Counted from the stretch's first letter, positions 45,424-55,565 are shown. The stretch: 64,000 bases of DNA from Chryseobacterium sp. JM1 (GCF_000737715.1 NZ_JPRN01000001.1:62001-126000); one strand, 5' to 3'. The notes: generated from the sequence alone by a model not told the origin. A program made the numbers and translations.

Positions 45424-45455
45424 AAAAAGTACACTTTTTAAAGTGTGCTTTTTTA
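45424..45455 (+). terminator. Terminator after the RCC1 gene
   Basis: AAAAAAGTACACTTT / AAAGTGTGCTTTTTT with a short loop and T tail. The core AAAGTACACTTTT equals that of the tRNA-His terminator. Confidence 0.85.
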
Positions 45456-45631
45456 TTTTATACTATTCCTGAAATTCGATTTTCAATCATCTTATGTTCC
45501 AAAACACTTACGTTCAGGTCAAAAAAAATGTAATTTTTCCAGATTAGTGATTTAATTCATAACCGTTCTGCAAGGTTTTAAAACAGTCTCCGTTAAAAAA
45601 TTTCCTATATTTATTGATATCAACTTCACAT

Positions 45632-46066
45632 ATGGAAATAAAGGTAACGGTAAAGCAATTAGGCAGGAAACATCCTGTTCTTTCGGAGCAGAAGCTTGAA
45701 ATTAAGTATGGTGCTTCCAGAATAGTCCTGGAAGATTTATTAAAACTGATTGTTCAGCAGCAGGTAGAAGCATTTAATGCTCAATCATTTGAACTGGAAG
45801 ATACGGATTATGCGAAAATGCCTTCGGAAAATTATCTGAATATTCTTACAGACACAGGTAAAGCAGGCTTCGGAAGTATTTATAACGAAAAGAAAGCCAA
45901 TCTTCAGAAGGCGCAGGAAAACGCCGTACAGGCTTTCGAAGACGGAATGTTTGCTGTATTTTATAATGACGGGCAGCTGGAAAACCTTTCCGAAACGATA
46001 GACCTGAGCTTGGAGCATACATTTACTTTCATCAGGCTTACCTTTCTTGCAGGAAGTTATTGGTAA
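45632..46066 (+). CDS. Small protein upstream of the DUF4132 gene, possible beta-grasp fold
   Basis: A 144-residue protein from the ATG at 45632 (MEIKVTVKQLGRKHPVLSEQ); a TTG at 45614 would add six residues. I know no named family for it. The order strand - strand - helix (VLEDLLKLIVQQQVEAFN) - insert - strand (MFAVFYNDGQLENLSETIDL) - strand (TFTFIRLTFLAGSYW) resembles a ubiquitin/MoaD-like beta-grasp with a long insert after the first helix, but the end is GSYW, not the GG of true carriers. It lies 25 bases before the DUF4132 gene and should be co-expressed and perhaps bind it. Confidence 0.78.
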   Translation: MEIKVTVKQLGRKHPVLSEQKLEIKYGASRIVLEDLLKLIVQQQVEAFNAQSFELEDTDYAKMPSENYLNILTDTGKAGFGSIYNEKKANLQKAQENAVQAFEDGMFAVFYNDGQLENLSETIDLSLEHTFTFIRLTFLAGSYW

Positions 46067-46091
46067 TTAAAAACACTGAATCTCAAAATAC

Positions 46092-49000
46092 ATGGAAATC
46101 ACAGAAAAATTAGAATCGAAGAAGATTGTAAATTACTATAAAAATTTACGGAAAGATTTAAAGGAGCAGACGGAAAAGGGAATATTATCTCAACTTTTTT
46201 CAAAACCTAAACTGAAAAAGGAAGTAGCAGAATTAGGCCTGATGATCATGGGTAAATTCAATTATTACCAGGAATTGACCTTGGGTTCTGAGCAGTCTGA
46301 AAAACTTAAAAAATACATCAAGCCTGATATCTGGGAAGACAAAGAGTACTATAAGCTGTTAGTTTATTTCTTTGGCGATAATGCTGATCTGGTAAAACAT
46401 GCCTGGAATAAAATGCCTCAGAAAATGTATCAGACAGGTTATTACAGACGATCTTTCCGTGCACCTAGTAACGAAAAATATATCTTTCTCAATCAGGTTA
46501 ATTTAATAGGAGGCCTCTTGCAGTTTCCAAGTGTCTATTCTTACACTCAGGGAGGTGAGCAGTATTATAACCTTACCCTGGAAGAGCAGATCATTTACGA
46601 CAGTCAGATTTCAAACAGTTTAAACCAGTTCTATATCTGGTCCGCAGCGATTGACACAGGAAATACAGCCATTTATCAACTGATTGAAGATGTTATTTTC
46701 AATAAACATCCTGAAGGAAAAGTATCGCGGAATATCATCAAAGCATTACTCAACAGCGAGCAGAAACATTGTTGGGAACTCGTGGAAAAACTCCTTTTAG
46801 CGGCACGGCGGCAGGAAGGTCTAAGACAAACGGTATTGGAAGCTCTGGATGAAACAAGCATCGGCGCACTGGAATATATGACGAATGTGATTGTAGAACA
46901 TAAACTCACCCGTTTCTCATCCGTTGTCCGTTCCATAGATACATGGACAGGTCTGGGTTGGGATGCAGAAAAAGAATCGGTGGTGAAGAATATTGTTTCG
47001 CTGGCTCACACTTATTTCAACAATCCTGAAATGATTCCGGATGCCATAAAAAGTAAGAACAACAATGAAGTCTATATGGCGCTTTGGGTACAGTCTGTAT
47101 GGGATGTGGAAAAAGCGGTTCCATATCTGCACCAGTTATATGATCATGGCAGTTTGGAAAAGAAATGCCTGGCCATAAAATTCGCGGGAGAAACCCATGA
47201 TCCGTATATTCAGATGCCGTTATATTACAAAGCGGTACTGGAAGGTGATCTGCAGGTTTTGGCTTTTGCAGGCGAACCTTTATCAACGTTATTAAATGCC
47301 AATGCAGCTTCAAAATTCTATATCAACAATACAGATTATCCTGATTTCTTTGAAAAACTTCACGAGCTTACCCAAAAGATTGACGTAAAGGAAAAGAAAT
47401 TTGAAGGCAAGATATTCTCCTGGCTGAATGCAACGTTCAGTAAAAGCAATTTATATGCGTCGATGTTTTATTTGGTAGGTGAGGATAAAGAAAAGCTGGA
47501 TTTGGTTCTTTCTTATTTTGATCAGTTTGACCTTTCATTGCGTGAACAGCTGTCAAGAGGTATTTTAGAAGATTTCTACTGTTATTCCTACTCTTATAAT
47601 TTTGGAAAGAAAAAGCAGGCAGTAACGCAGTTCCAGAAAGAATTTGCATTTAAAATTATAAAAGACAGAGGAGAATCTTTAGTGGCTTCGGGGATCAATG
47701 TGCTTCAGCAAAACCCTTTGAGCAAAGAGGAACTGATGATTTTCTTTGATATGTTCAAAAGAAAAGGCGGGACACTTCGGAAGAAACTGATAGAATTGGT
47801 CGTACAGCAGGAAGATGGAGTAGTGAGTCCATTGGTTGAAGAATTAATGGTAAAAGGAGATATCGAGCAGAGAACCGCTTCTCTGGATATCATGCTTCAG
47901 CTTCAAAAAGATAAAAGAGCCTCTGCCCAGATCGGAAGCTGGACCCAACAGTTTTCAGAAAAGCCGAAAGTATCAGAAAGGGAACAGAGCCTTTTGGATC
48001 AGCTTAATCCTTCTGATGACCAAAAAGTACTTTCCGCAGACAATGGATTCGGGTTTTATGATCCTTCTGTAATCTCAAAATTTGAACTGCCTAAGGTTGA
48101 TGCCAATTCGGTATACGCACAGGCTACGAAAAAATATAAGTATGGTTTTACACAACCCATGAACCATATCAAAGGGGAATTAGAAAAGCTCAATGCTTTA
48201 TTCCTTAAAAACAAAGACCATGAATACGAAGTTGATGATTGGAATGGCTCAAAAATAACTGTATTGATGGGCAATACTTACAGACACATCAGAAACAATA
48301 CGGAAGGTTTTACCTCTGAACAGATCGCTGAAAACTATCCGCTGCATGAAGTATGGGCACAGTGGTATAAAGATTCAGGACTTCAGCCGAGGGATTTATT
48401 CCTGCTGACATTCGCTGAAAACTGCGACCGCAAAAAGTTCAGAGATTTCCTGGAAAACTATGTATTCTATCACAAGGATATCATACCTAATCCTTTGAAA
48501 AGCGACTACTATTGGGATAATCCTGTTAAAAGAATTCTGGAAGTTTTACAGTATAAATTTGTATTTGAAGAGAAAACAGATTTCCTGATCGATGCGTGCA
48601 GTACTCTGTTTGCCCATTTGCAGGACGATATCATTAACTACAAAGCAAAAGAAAATACCTATTATTATGGGGGAGGAACCGGTTGGCAGCAGCTGGTTTT
48701 TTTCAGTGTGTTTTTACAGGCAGTGCCTTTTAAAGACCTTACCGATGAACAATATATCAAACAGTGGAATCTTTACCGCTGGATGCAGTATAATGGTCTG
48801 GAAGAAAATAAAAAACATTCAGTTCCGAATTTCTATTTATTCTGCAAAGCGTATGAGCTGAACATTATTACAAAAGACGAACTTTATGAAGGAATTTTCA
48901 CGGCAGACTCCGTTATAAGGGATCTTACCAGAGCCAAGACCCATACGATTTACCATCATCAGGAAAAATATACAGATACATTTCCTTTCCTGAAAGCAAT

Positions 49001-51137
49001 CATTGAAGAGATTCAGAATACATTTCTGGATGTAGAACTTATTCGCGGTGATGCGAATACTGCCGTTTCTCAATTTGTACAGGAATTTCAGACCATTTAC
49101 GGAACCAACCGTCTTGTGCAGCTGTTGAAAGGGCTCGGAAAGTCAACATTGTACGCCAACTACATCTATAGTTATGGCAACGAAAGTATGACCAAGCAGA
49201 AACTGTTCTCTTATTTAATCAAAAATTCTCATCCTCTGGAAAGCGATACCCAAGAATCATTCAATGAGATGATGAAGAAAGAAAAGATTTCAGAACTCCG
49301 TTTGATACAGGCTGCTGTCTATGCACCACAATGGCAGAAGCTTATCAGTAATTACTTAGGCTGGAAAGGGCTGGATTCAGCAATCTGGTGGATGCACGCG
49401 CATACCAAAACCAGCGCCTATCAGGCTCAGAATTCAGAACTGGAAAGTGAAGTGGCTAAATACTCATCCGTAGATGTTCAGGAATTCCAGGACGGGGCAG
49501 TGGATAAAGACTGGTTTACACAAGCTTACAAAGAACTGGGAAAAGCCCGTTGGGAAATGCTGTATGAATCTGCTAAATATATCTCCGATGGAAACGGACA
49601 CCGCCGGGCAAGACTGTATTCCGATACGCTTACCGGTGATTTAAAAATAAAAGAAGTAACGGCTAAAGTAAAAGATAAGCGCGATCAGGATTATCTCCGG
49701 GTGTACGGACTTGTGCCATTGAGCAAAGCTAATCCTGAGAAAGATGTCCTGAGCCGCTATGAATACATTCAGCAGTTTAAAAAGGAAAGTAAAGAATTTG
49801 GTTCCATGAAGCAGGCGAGTGAAGCGCTGGCTATTCGTGTGGCATTGGAAAACTTAGCCCGGAATGCAGGCTATCCAGATCCGATCCGACTGACCTGGGC
49901 GATGGAAACCAAACAGATTCAAACGATTTTATCAAAAGAAACGCAGGTGACCATTGATGGAGTAACGGTAGGTTTGATTATAGAAGACGATGGAAAAGCC
50001 GAAATGGTCGTATTCAGAGATGAAAAACAGCTGAAATCCATTCCGCCAAAAATTAAAAAAGATAAAGCGATTGTAGAACTGGGAAACTACCGTAAGATCA
50101 TGCGTGAACAGTGGACCCGTTCCCGAAAAGGGCTGGAAGAAGCCATGATAAGAGGTGATGAATTCTTTTTTACAGAAATTAAAAACCTTTTTGAACATCC
50201 GGTTATTGTAAAACATCTGGAAAAGCTCGTATTCATTTCTAATGATGATAAAATAGGATTCTATCATGATGGGAATCTGGTTAATGCTCACGGAGAAATT
50301 CAGGAATTAAATGATACCAATACGCTGAGGATTGTTCATTGTGTAGATCTTCATCAGCATGCGGTCTGGAGCGATTATCAGCACTATTGTTTTACGGAAA
50401 AACTGATTCAGCCATTCAAACAGATATTTAGAGAATTGTATGTGCCTACACCGGATGAACTGAAGGAGAAATCAGTGTCACGCCGTTATGCAGGGCATCA
50501 GGTTCAGCCGAAACAGGCATTGGCACTGCTTAAAACACGAGGCTGGAAAGTAGATTACGAAGAAGGTCTTCAGAAAGTATATCATAAGGAAGGTTTTCAG
50601 GTGAAAATGTATGCCGCTGCCAATTGGTTTTCCCCGGCTGAAGTGGAAAGTCCAACCCTGGAAACCATAGAATTCCATTCATTAAAAGATTATAAAAATA
50701 TTCCTTTTGAAACTATTAATCCAAGATTGTTTTCAGAGGTGATGCGGGATATAGATCTGGTAGTGTCGGTAGCTCACGTAGGGGGAGTAGATCCGGAAGC
50801 CAGCCATTCTTCCATTGAAATGCGTGCAGTACTGATGAAAGAAACAGCCCGGTTATTCAAGCTGGATAATGTAAGTATTGAAGGCTCTCATGTATTGGTG
50901 AAAGGGAAAATGGGAGAATACAGTGTGCATTTGGGAAGTGCGGTTGTCCATCAGGTTCCGGGCAAATACCTGTCTATCCTTCCTGTTCATTCACAACACA
51001 GAGGAAGACTGTTCCTGCCTTTTGCAGATGATGATCCGAAATCTGCAGAAGTGATGTCTAAAGTATTACTGCTGGCCAAAGACGATGAAATACAGGACCC
51101 AACAATTCTTACGCAGATAAAACGAGAGTATAGCTAA
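46092..51137 (+). CDS. Giant DUF4132 (MolR-like) family protein
   Basis: A 1681-residue cytosolic protein without signal or TM segments. The N-terminal two-thirds is helical and repeat-like (HEAT-type pattern, e.g. about 340-420), matching what I know as DUF5724. About 1150-1300 carries the DUF4132 core: GKARWEMLYESAKYISDGNGHRRA, then KDKRDQDYLRVYGLVPL and RVALENLARNAGYPDPIRLTWAME. The C-terminal 330 residues form a further domain (FPPKIKK, DLHQHAVWSDYQHYCF, DLVVSVAHVGGVDPEASHSS). No nucleotide-binding or nuclease motif is evident. E. coli MolR/YehI relatives are uncharacterised. Sequence and base use match its neighbours. Confidence 0.82.
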   Translation: MEITEKLESKKIVNYYKNLRKDLKEQTEKGILSQLFSKPKLKKEVAELGLMIMGKFNYYQELTLGSEQSEKLKKYIKPDIWEDKEYYKLLVYFFGDNADLVKHAWNKMPQKMYQTGYYRRSFRAPSNEKYIFLNQVNLIGGLLQFPSVYSYTQGGEQYYNLTLEEQIIYDSQISNSLNQFYIWSAAIDTGNTAIYQLIEDVIFNKHPEGKVSRNIIKALLNSEQKHCWELVEKLLLAARRQEGLRQTVLEALDETSIGALEYMTNVIVEHKLTRFSSVVRSIDTWTGLGWDAEKESVVKNIVSLAHTYFNNPEMIPDAIKSKNNNEVYMALWVQSVWDVEKAVPYLHQLYDHGSLEKKCLAIKFAGETHDPYIQMPLYYKAVLEGDLQVLAFAGEPLSTLLNANAASKFYINNTDYPDFFEKLHELTQKIDVKEKKFEGKIFSWLNATFSKSNLYASMFYLVGEDKEKLDLVLSYFDQFDLSLREQLSRGILEDFYCYSYSYNFGKKKQAVTQFQKEFAFKIIKDRGESLVASGINVLQQNPLSKEELMIFFDMFKRKGGTLRKKLIELVVQQEDGVVSPLVEELMVKGDIEQRTASLDIMLQLQKDKRASAQIGSWTQQFSEKPKVSEREQSLLDQLNPSDDQKVLSADNGFGFYDPSVISKFELPKVDANSVYAQATKKYKYGFTQPMNHIKGELEKLNALFLKNKDHEYEVDDWNGSKITVLMGNTYRHIRNNTEGFTSEQIAENYPLHEVWAQWYKDSGLQPRDLFLLTFAENCDRKKFRDFLENYVFYHKDIIPNPLKSDYYWDNPVKRILEVLQYKFVFEEKTDFLIDACSTLFAHLQDDIINYKAKENTYYYGGGTGWQQLVFFSVFLQAVPFKDLTDEQYIKQWNLYRWMQYNGLEENKKHSVPNFYLFCKAYELNIITKDELYEGIFTADSVIRDLTRAKTHTIYHHQEKYTDTFPFLKAIIEEIQNTFLDVELIRGDANTAVSQFVQEFQTIYGTNRLVQLLKGLGKSTLYANYIYSYGNESMTKQKLFSYLIKNSHPLESDTQESFNEMMKKEKISELRLIQAAVYAPQWQKLISNYLGWKGLDSAIWWMHAHTKTSAYQAQNSELESEVAKYSSVDVQEFQDGAVDKDWFTQAYKELGKARWEMLYESAKYISDGNGHRRARLYSDTLTGDLKIKEVTAKVKDKRDQDYLRVYGLVPLSKANPEKDVLSRYEYIQQFKKESKEFGSMKQASEALAIRVALENLARNAGYPDPIRLTWAMETKQIQTILSKETQVTIDGVTVGLIIEDDGKAEMVVFRDEKQLKSIPPKIKKDKAIVELGNYRKIMREQWTRSRKGLEEAMIRGDEFFFTEIKNLFEHPVIVKHLEKLVFISNDDKIGFYHDGNLVNAHGEIQELNDTNTLRIVHCVDLHQHAVWSDYQHYCFTEKLIQPFKQIFRELYVPTPDELKEKSVSRRYAGHQVQPKQALALLKTRGWKVDYEEGLQKVYHKEGFQVKMYAAANWFSPAEVESPTLETIEFHSLKDYKNIPFETINPRLFSEVMRDIDLVVSVAHVGGVDPEASHSSIEMRAVLMKETARLFKLDNVSIEGSHVLVKGKMGEYSVHLGSAVVHQVPGKYLSILPVHSQHRGRLFLPFADDDPKSAEVMSKVLLLAKDDEIQDPTILTQIKREYS

Positions 51138-51148
51138 TCATTCCCTAC

Positions 51149-51192
51149 GTTACATTTAATCATTTACTGGTTGGTAGATGATTAAATGTAAC
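51149..51192. repeat. Perfect 15-bp inverted repeat between convergent genes
   Basis: GTTACATTTAATCAT / ATGATTAAATGTAAC with a 14-base loop. It lies between the ends of the DUF4132 gene and the M1 peptidase gene. Neither side has a T run, so it is not a standard terminator. Confidence 0.75.
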
Positions 51193-51263
51193 CTGAAGGG
51201 GAATTGTAAATTTAAAAAGCGATTGGAGATTTTCCGGATAAATTCAGCAGGAAATGATAGGCC

Positions 51264-53183
51264 TTACTTCTTTATTATTTTTAAAGTTTTTGTGCTGTTT
51301 TGAGTATGTACCTGTAATAAATAGACCCCTGGACTGAACTTAGAAAAATCAATCTGGTTTTTATTGATAAAATGTACGGGTACTTCCTGACCTACCATAT
51401 TGGTCATGGTCACTTTATCAATAGGAGTGACATAATCTACGGTTAAAATATGACTTACCGGATTGGGATAAATTTCGATTTGATCTTTTTCAAAATCGAC
51501 GTTTCCAAGTCCTAATGTAGCTGTATTGTTCCTCGAGATAATATGTTTTTCCGGATCAAATCTTACTCCGGTTATGGTAAAAGGAACATTCACTGTGAAC
51601 GACTCGTTGTTTACGGTATTATTTACATACGTATTATACACCTGGCCTCCCGCGCCTGTGAACTGTAATGGTAAACGCATTTCAAAATAATTAACGGAAG
51701 AGTGTGACTGAGTTTGGCTCACAAGAACTTTTACCTGGCCAGCTCCCATATTTTGAGCTTTAATGGTATAAACAGGATAGCCCTGATTGTAGATCCAGTC
51801 ATTGAAAAAATCGGTCAGGCTGCTTCCATAAACCGCTTCCATATGAGCTTTGAAATCTGGCGTTCCTGCGGTTTTATATATTAAATTAGGGTCATTTATA
51901 TAATTCTTAAGCCCAAGCAGGAATGGGGTTTCACCCAGCTTAAGCCTTAACATATTGAGGACCATCGCACCCTTATTGTAAGAAAGACGGCCGTCAAAAA
52001 TACGGTCTTCATCAAGGGCTTCTGCATCCGTAAGATATACCGCGCCGTTAGGTTGTGAAGTGATATGGTTGATCAGGCTGGTTCTGTTCGATATGCCTGC
52101 TGCATTACCATCATAATGTTCTATAAGCAGTTCATCCATAAAAGTGGCAAATCCCTCGTTGAGCCAGATGTCGTTCCATGTAGCACAGGTGATTTTGTCT
52201 CCAAACCATTGATGGGCCATTTCATGTTCCATCATATATCTGTTATAATTGCTGATAAAAGAGACTGTAGGATGCTCCATTCCGCTCTCGGTCACTTCTG
52301 CATTTCCATATTTTTCATTACTATATGGATAGACCCCTAACAGGGATTCGAAAAAAGTTAAAAAGGAAGGAACCGGACTTAAATTATTTTGTGCCAGGCT
52401 CAAATGTTCGGGAAAAACATAATTAATAATCGGGTAAGTATTGGGAGCGGTACCCCCGGTCTGATTGAAAGTGCTGTAATTGGTCACGGAGACGGAAACC
52501 AGATAAGCCGGAATGGGATAGTTGTGATGAAAATGGGTAGTTTTGTCAGATCCGGAAATGACTGGAGCGGCAGGTTCCACACCGTTTCCGACCGCTACAT
52601 ATTGGGATGGTGCTGTAATATACAAATCAATACTGTCTATTTTATCTCTCATGTCTTGCTTACATGGCCACCATTCTCTGTCTCCGAATGATTCTGATAA
52701 TGTAAAGAAGATAGGGGAGCTGTTGTGGGTCGTAAAAAAGACATGTCCCGTACTGGGTGGTATACCGGCATAGGTGATTTCTACAGATGCACTTGTACCT
52801 GCCAGTTGTGTTGTGGGAAGGGTAATTACTAATTCTTTGTTTGCATTTTGTATGAATGAAAGGTTTACATTATTCTGCTTTACAGAACTTACGACCATCT
52901 GACTGACCAGGTCAAAGGTTATCGTATTCATATTCGATAGAGCTGTATAGGTGGTGGTCACTTTTCCGGATATGTTTCTTACACTTGGATTAACTTTTAA
53001 TTCTAATTTATGATAAGTAACATCGTAGTTGACCGTATTTGGATTGAACTGAACGTTCTTTTTACTCAACGCTGACTTCTTTTCTTTTTTTGAAATCATG
53101 TCAGTGTGGTGTTTTCCTTCTTGTGAAAATACAAATGAAAATGATAGAATATTTAGTAGAATGTAAATAATGCGTGTTTTCAT
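51264..53183 (-). CDS. Secreted M1-family metallopeptidase with T9SS sorting domain
   Basis: A 639-residue aminopeptidase. Signal peptide 1-20 (MKTRIIYILLNILSFSFVFS), an N-terminal beta domain (about 50-200), then the gluzincin site: HEMAHQWF at 320 with HEMAH (H320, E321, H324) and, after 18 residues, the third zinc ligand E343 in WLNEGFATF. The exopeptidase signature upstream reads VTESGMEHPTVSF, a GMEHP in place of GAMEN, as in leukotriene-hydrolase-like and other atypical M1 enzymes. The C-terminal 75 residues (IYPNPVSHILTV ... PGVYLLQVHTQNSTKTLKIIKK, quoted in parts) are the type A sorting domain for T9SS export. Confidence 0.92.
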   Translation of the reverse strand: MKTRIIYILLNILSFSFVFSQEGKHHTDMISKKEKKSALSKKNVQFNPNTVNYDVTYHKLELKVNPSVRNISGKVTTTYTALSNMNTITFDLVSQMVVSSVKQNNVNLSFIQNANKELVITLPTTQLAGTSASVEITYAGIPPSTGHVFFTTHNSSPIFFTLSESFGDREWWPCKQDMRDKIDSIDLYITAPSQYVAVGNGVEPAAPVISGSDKTTHFHHNYPIPAYLVSVSVTNYSTFNQTGGTAPNTYPIINYVFPEHLSLAQNNLSPVPSFLTFFESLLGVYPYSNEKYGNAEVTESGMEHPTVSFISNYNRYMMEHEMAHQWFGDKITCATWNDIWLNEGFATFMDELLIEHYDGNAAGISNRTSLINHITSQPNGAVYLTDAEALDEDRIFDGRLSYNKGAMVLNMLRLKLGETPFLLGLKNYINDPNLIYKTAGTPDFKAHMEAVYGSSLTDFFNDWIYNQGYPVYTIKAQNMGAGQVKVLVSQTQSHSSVNYFEMRLPLQFTGAGGQVYNTYVNNTVNNESFTVNVPFTITGVRFDPEKHIISRNNTATLGLGNVDFEKDQIEIYPNPVSHILTVDYVTPIDKVTMTNMVGQEVPVHFINKNQIDFSKFSPGVYLLQVHTQNSTKTLKIIKK

Positions 53184-53357
53184 TGTTAATAAATTTGTTT
53201 TTTATCGAAATAATTCAATGCGAATATAATTTATTTTTTCATTATTTCAATATATAGCTGTTCATTTTATTTCGTGTGAAATTCTCTCGTTTCAAATGTC
53301 TCTTTTTGAATCAGGAGTTCTGTTTATATACTGAAATGACAATGAAGGGCATAAAAA

Positions 53358-53378
53358 AAGCACCTTTTTCAGATGCTT
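53358..53378 (-). terminator. Terminator after the DUF3276 gene
   Basis: AAGCACC / GATGCTT arms (one wobble pair) with a seven-base loop, followed by TTTTTTT on the minus strand, 22 bases past the stop. Confidence 0.75.
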
Positions 53379-53399
53379 GTGTTTTTAGATATTCTTTTG

Positions 53400-53735
53400 T
53401 TAAACTTCGTCGTCAGAATCAATAGTGAATGATTTGCTTTTGAAGTCTTTGTCGTGTTTTTCTGATATTACATCCTCACCCTTTTCATTAATGATGAAAT
53501 CTGTGGATTCATTAAACATCTCCTGAAAACTTTTAAAATCTTCTTTGTAAAGATAAATTTTGTGCTTCTCGAATGTAGCTTCCCCATTCTCCCCGAAGTT
53601 CTTTTTACTTTCGGTAATCGTAAGATAATAATCTCCTGCTTTCGTCTCGCGCACATCAAAGAAATAAGTTCTTCTCCCTGCTTTTAACACCTTAGTGAAA
53701 ATTTCATTTTCATGGCGTTCCTTGTATTCACTCAT
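53400..53735 (-). CDS. DUF3276 / PUR-domain nucleic-acid-binding protein
   Basis: A 111-residue protein. EIFTKVLKAGRRTYFFDVRE, DYYLTITESKK and KHKIYLYKEDFKSFQEMF form the single PUR repeat found in Bacteroidota DUF3276 proteins, which bind single-stranded DNA or RNA. The C-terminal 25 residues are acidic and likely disordered. It is monocistronic with a strong promoter and terminator, in line with high expression. Targets are unknown. Confidence 0.9.
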   Translation of the reverse strand: MSEYKERHENEIFTKVLKAGRRTYFFDVRETKAGDYYLTITESKKNFGENGEATFEKHKIYLYKEDFKSFQEMFNESTDFIINEKGEDVISEKHDKDFKSKSFTIDSDDEV

Positions 53736-53764
53736 TGTTAGATATTTTTTAATCTTGTTAAGAA

Positions 53765-53793
53765 CAAATATAAAAGAATTCTTTTAATCACAA
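53765..53793 (-). promoter_or_regulatory. DUF3276 gene promoter
   Basis: On the minus strand, TTTTG ending at 53791-53793 (TTG), an 18-base spacer, then TATATTTG (53765-53772), with a leader of about 25 bases. Confidence 0.8.
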
Positions 53794-53834
53794 AATTTTT
53801 TTTATGATTTATTTAACAATTGAGAATGAAACGG

Positions 53835-55496
53835 CTAAGCAGTTACAGAATTGGCAATTTCGGTAAGGTTGATGATTTTATCGGCTTTTTGAGCGCTAGA
53901 CTCTCTGTGTGTGATAATTATGGACGTGGCATTGTTGATTTTCCTGTCGATATTTTCAAGGATATTCTGTTCCGTTTCCGTATCCAGAGCAGACAGGGAA
54001 TCATCAAAAATGATGATATTCGGATCCTTTATTAAAGCTCTTGCGATACAAATCCTTTGCTTCTGGCCTCCCGAAAGCATTACCCCGCGTTCACCAACAA
54101 GTGTTTTATACTGCTCTTTAAATTCAACAATATTCTTATCTACGTCTGCAATTTTAGCATATTCCACCACTTTTTCATGGGAAGGATGATCAATGGCAAA
54201 ACCAATATTATTTTCAATAGAATCTGAGAATAAGTAGCTTTCCTGAGGAATATACCCAATGAAATTTCTGTAATTGGTCAGATTATGCTCTTTCAGATTT
54301 TTCCCGTCAATCAGGATTTCACCTTCCGTAGGATCAATCAGTCTGCACAGCAGAAGGGCAATCGTAGATTTTCCGCTTCCCGTTTTACCCATGATCGCTA
54401 AAGACTCACCTGCTTTGATTGTAAAGCTTAAATTATCTAATGCTTTGATGCCTGTATTCGGATAAACGTAGGAAACATTCCTGAATTCAATATCACCTTT
54501 AATAGGGTAGTTTTCAAAGTTGGTGTTAATAACTTCCGACTTTTTATCAAGAAATTCATTAATTCTCTGCATCGAAGCCTCCGCTCTCTGATTCACGGAA
54601 GTTACCCAGCCCACCATGGAGAATGGCCAGATCAGGATATTGATATACATAAAGAAATCGGCAATTTTACCCACGCTCAGTTCTCCGGCAATATATTTCT
54701 GTCCGCCTACAAGAATAACAGCCACGTTCAGTAGTCCGATTACAAATAAGATAATGGTAAAGAAATACGCTTCTGTTTTCGCTAAATCCAAAGCTTTGTT
54801 TTGATAATCAGTAACTTTGATGCCGTAATTCTTCTTGATATAATTTTCTTTAGCAAAAAACTTCACCACTCTGATTCCCGAAAAACTGTCCTGTACAAAA
54901 GTAGAAATCGCAGACTGACTTTTCTGCATGATCTTCGACTTCTGATTGATGATCGAACTTACCTTAAATATAATATAGGATAGAATAGGAAGTGGTAGTA
55001 ACGTCCATACCGTCATAGACGTGTCCGTTTTCAACATATATATACTGGTGATCACAAGCAGAATCACCAAGTTCACAACGTACATCACCCCCGGTCCAAG
55101 ATACATTCGTACTGCAACCACGTCTTCACTTAACCTGTTCATAAGGTCACCGATGGTAGTTTGCTTGTAGTCTGTAAGCGAAAGTTCCTGATAATGTCTG
55201 TAGATCTTGTTTTTCAGTTCATATTCAATTCTTCTGGATGCAACGATGATCGTCTGGCGCATCATAAAAGTGAAAAATCCGGTCAGAAGTGAACAGCCTA
55301 CAATAATGGCAACATACACCAAAACCTGCTTGTTGAAGCCCAGGTTGCCGCTTTTGGTAAGTTCGTCCACAGATTTTCCTACAAACTGAACTTTATATAT
55401 ATTGAAGAAATTACTGGCAATGATAAATAACAACCCCCAAAACAATAATATTTTGTGCTTCCAAAAGTAAGGGTTTAAGGTTTTTAGCGCTTTCAT
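53835..55496 (-). CDS. ABC transporter, fused permease/ATPase (MsbA-like exporter)
   Basis: A 553-residue half-transporter. TM domain about 15-300 with six helices, then the ATPase: Walker A IMGKTGSGKSTIALLL, Q-loop GYIPQESYLFSD, signature MLSGGQKQRICIARAL, Walker B NIIIFDDSLSALD, and the switch His in IIITHRESS. It works as a homo- or heterodimer to export lipids, peptides or drugs. The ATPase ends soon after the switch region, about 20 residues shorter than usual. It is divergent from nusB. Confidence 0.92.
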   Translation of the reverse strand: MKALKTLNPYFWKHKILLFWGLLFIIASNFFNIYKVQFVGKSVDELTKSGNLGFNKQVLVYVAIIVGCSLLTGFFTFMMRQTIIVASRRIEYELKNKIYRHYQELSLTDYKQTTIGDLMNRLSEDVVAVRMYLGPGVMYVVNLVILLVITSIYMLKTDTSMTVWTLLPLPILSYIIFKVSSIINQKSKIMQKSQSAISTFVQDSFSGIRVVKFFAKENYIKKNYGIKVTDYQNKALDLAKTEAYFFTIILFVIGLLNVAVILVGGQKYIAGELSVGKIADFFMYINILIWPFSMVGWVTSVNQRAEASMQRINEFLDKKSEVINTNFENYPIKGDIEFRNVSYVYPNTGIKALDNLSFTIKAGESLAIMGKTGSGKSTIALLLCRLIDPTEGEILIDGKNLKEHNLTNYRNFIGYIPQESYLFSDSIENNIGFAIDHPSHEKVVEYAKIADVDKNIVEFKEQYKTLVGERGVMLSGGQKQRICIARALIKDPNIIIFDDSLSALDTETEQNILENIDRKINNATSIIITHRESSAQKADKIINLTEIANSVTA

Positions 55497-55557
55497 AAAG
55501 TTTTACAAATTTACAAAAATGTAGGCAGACTACGAATTTCATCAATTTTAATTTTTG

Positions 55558-55565
55558 TATCTTTG
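55558..55565 (+). promoter_or_regulatory. -7 box of the nusB unit
   Basis: TATCTTTG followed by CACC, 21 bases before the nusB ATG. The upstream TTG is degenerate. Confidence 0.6.

Noticed and set aside
46092..51137. DUF4132 giant as a toxin or restriction-type effector
   Set aside because: No nuclease, protease, ATPase or polymorphic-toxin motif could be seen, so no such function is claimed.
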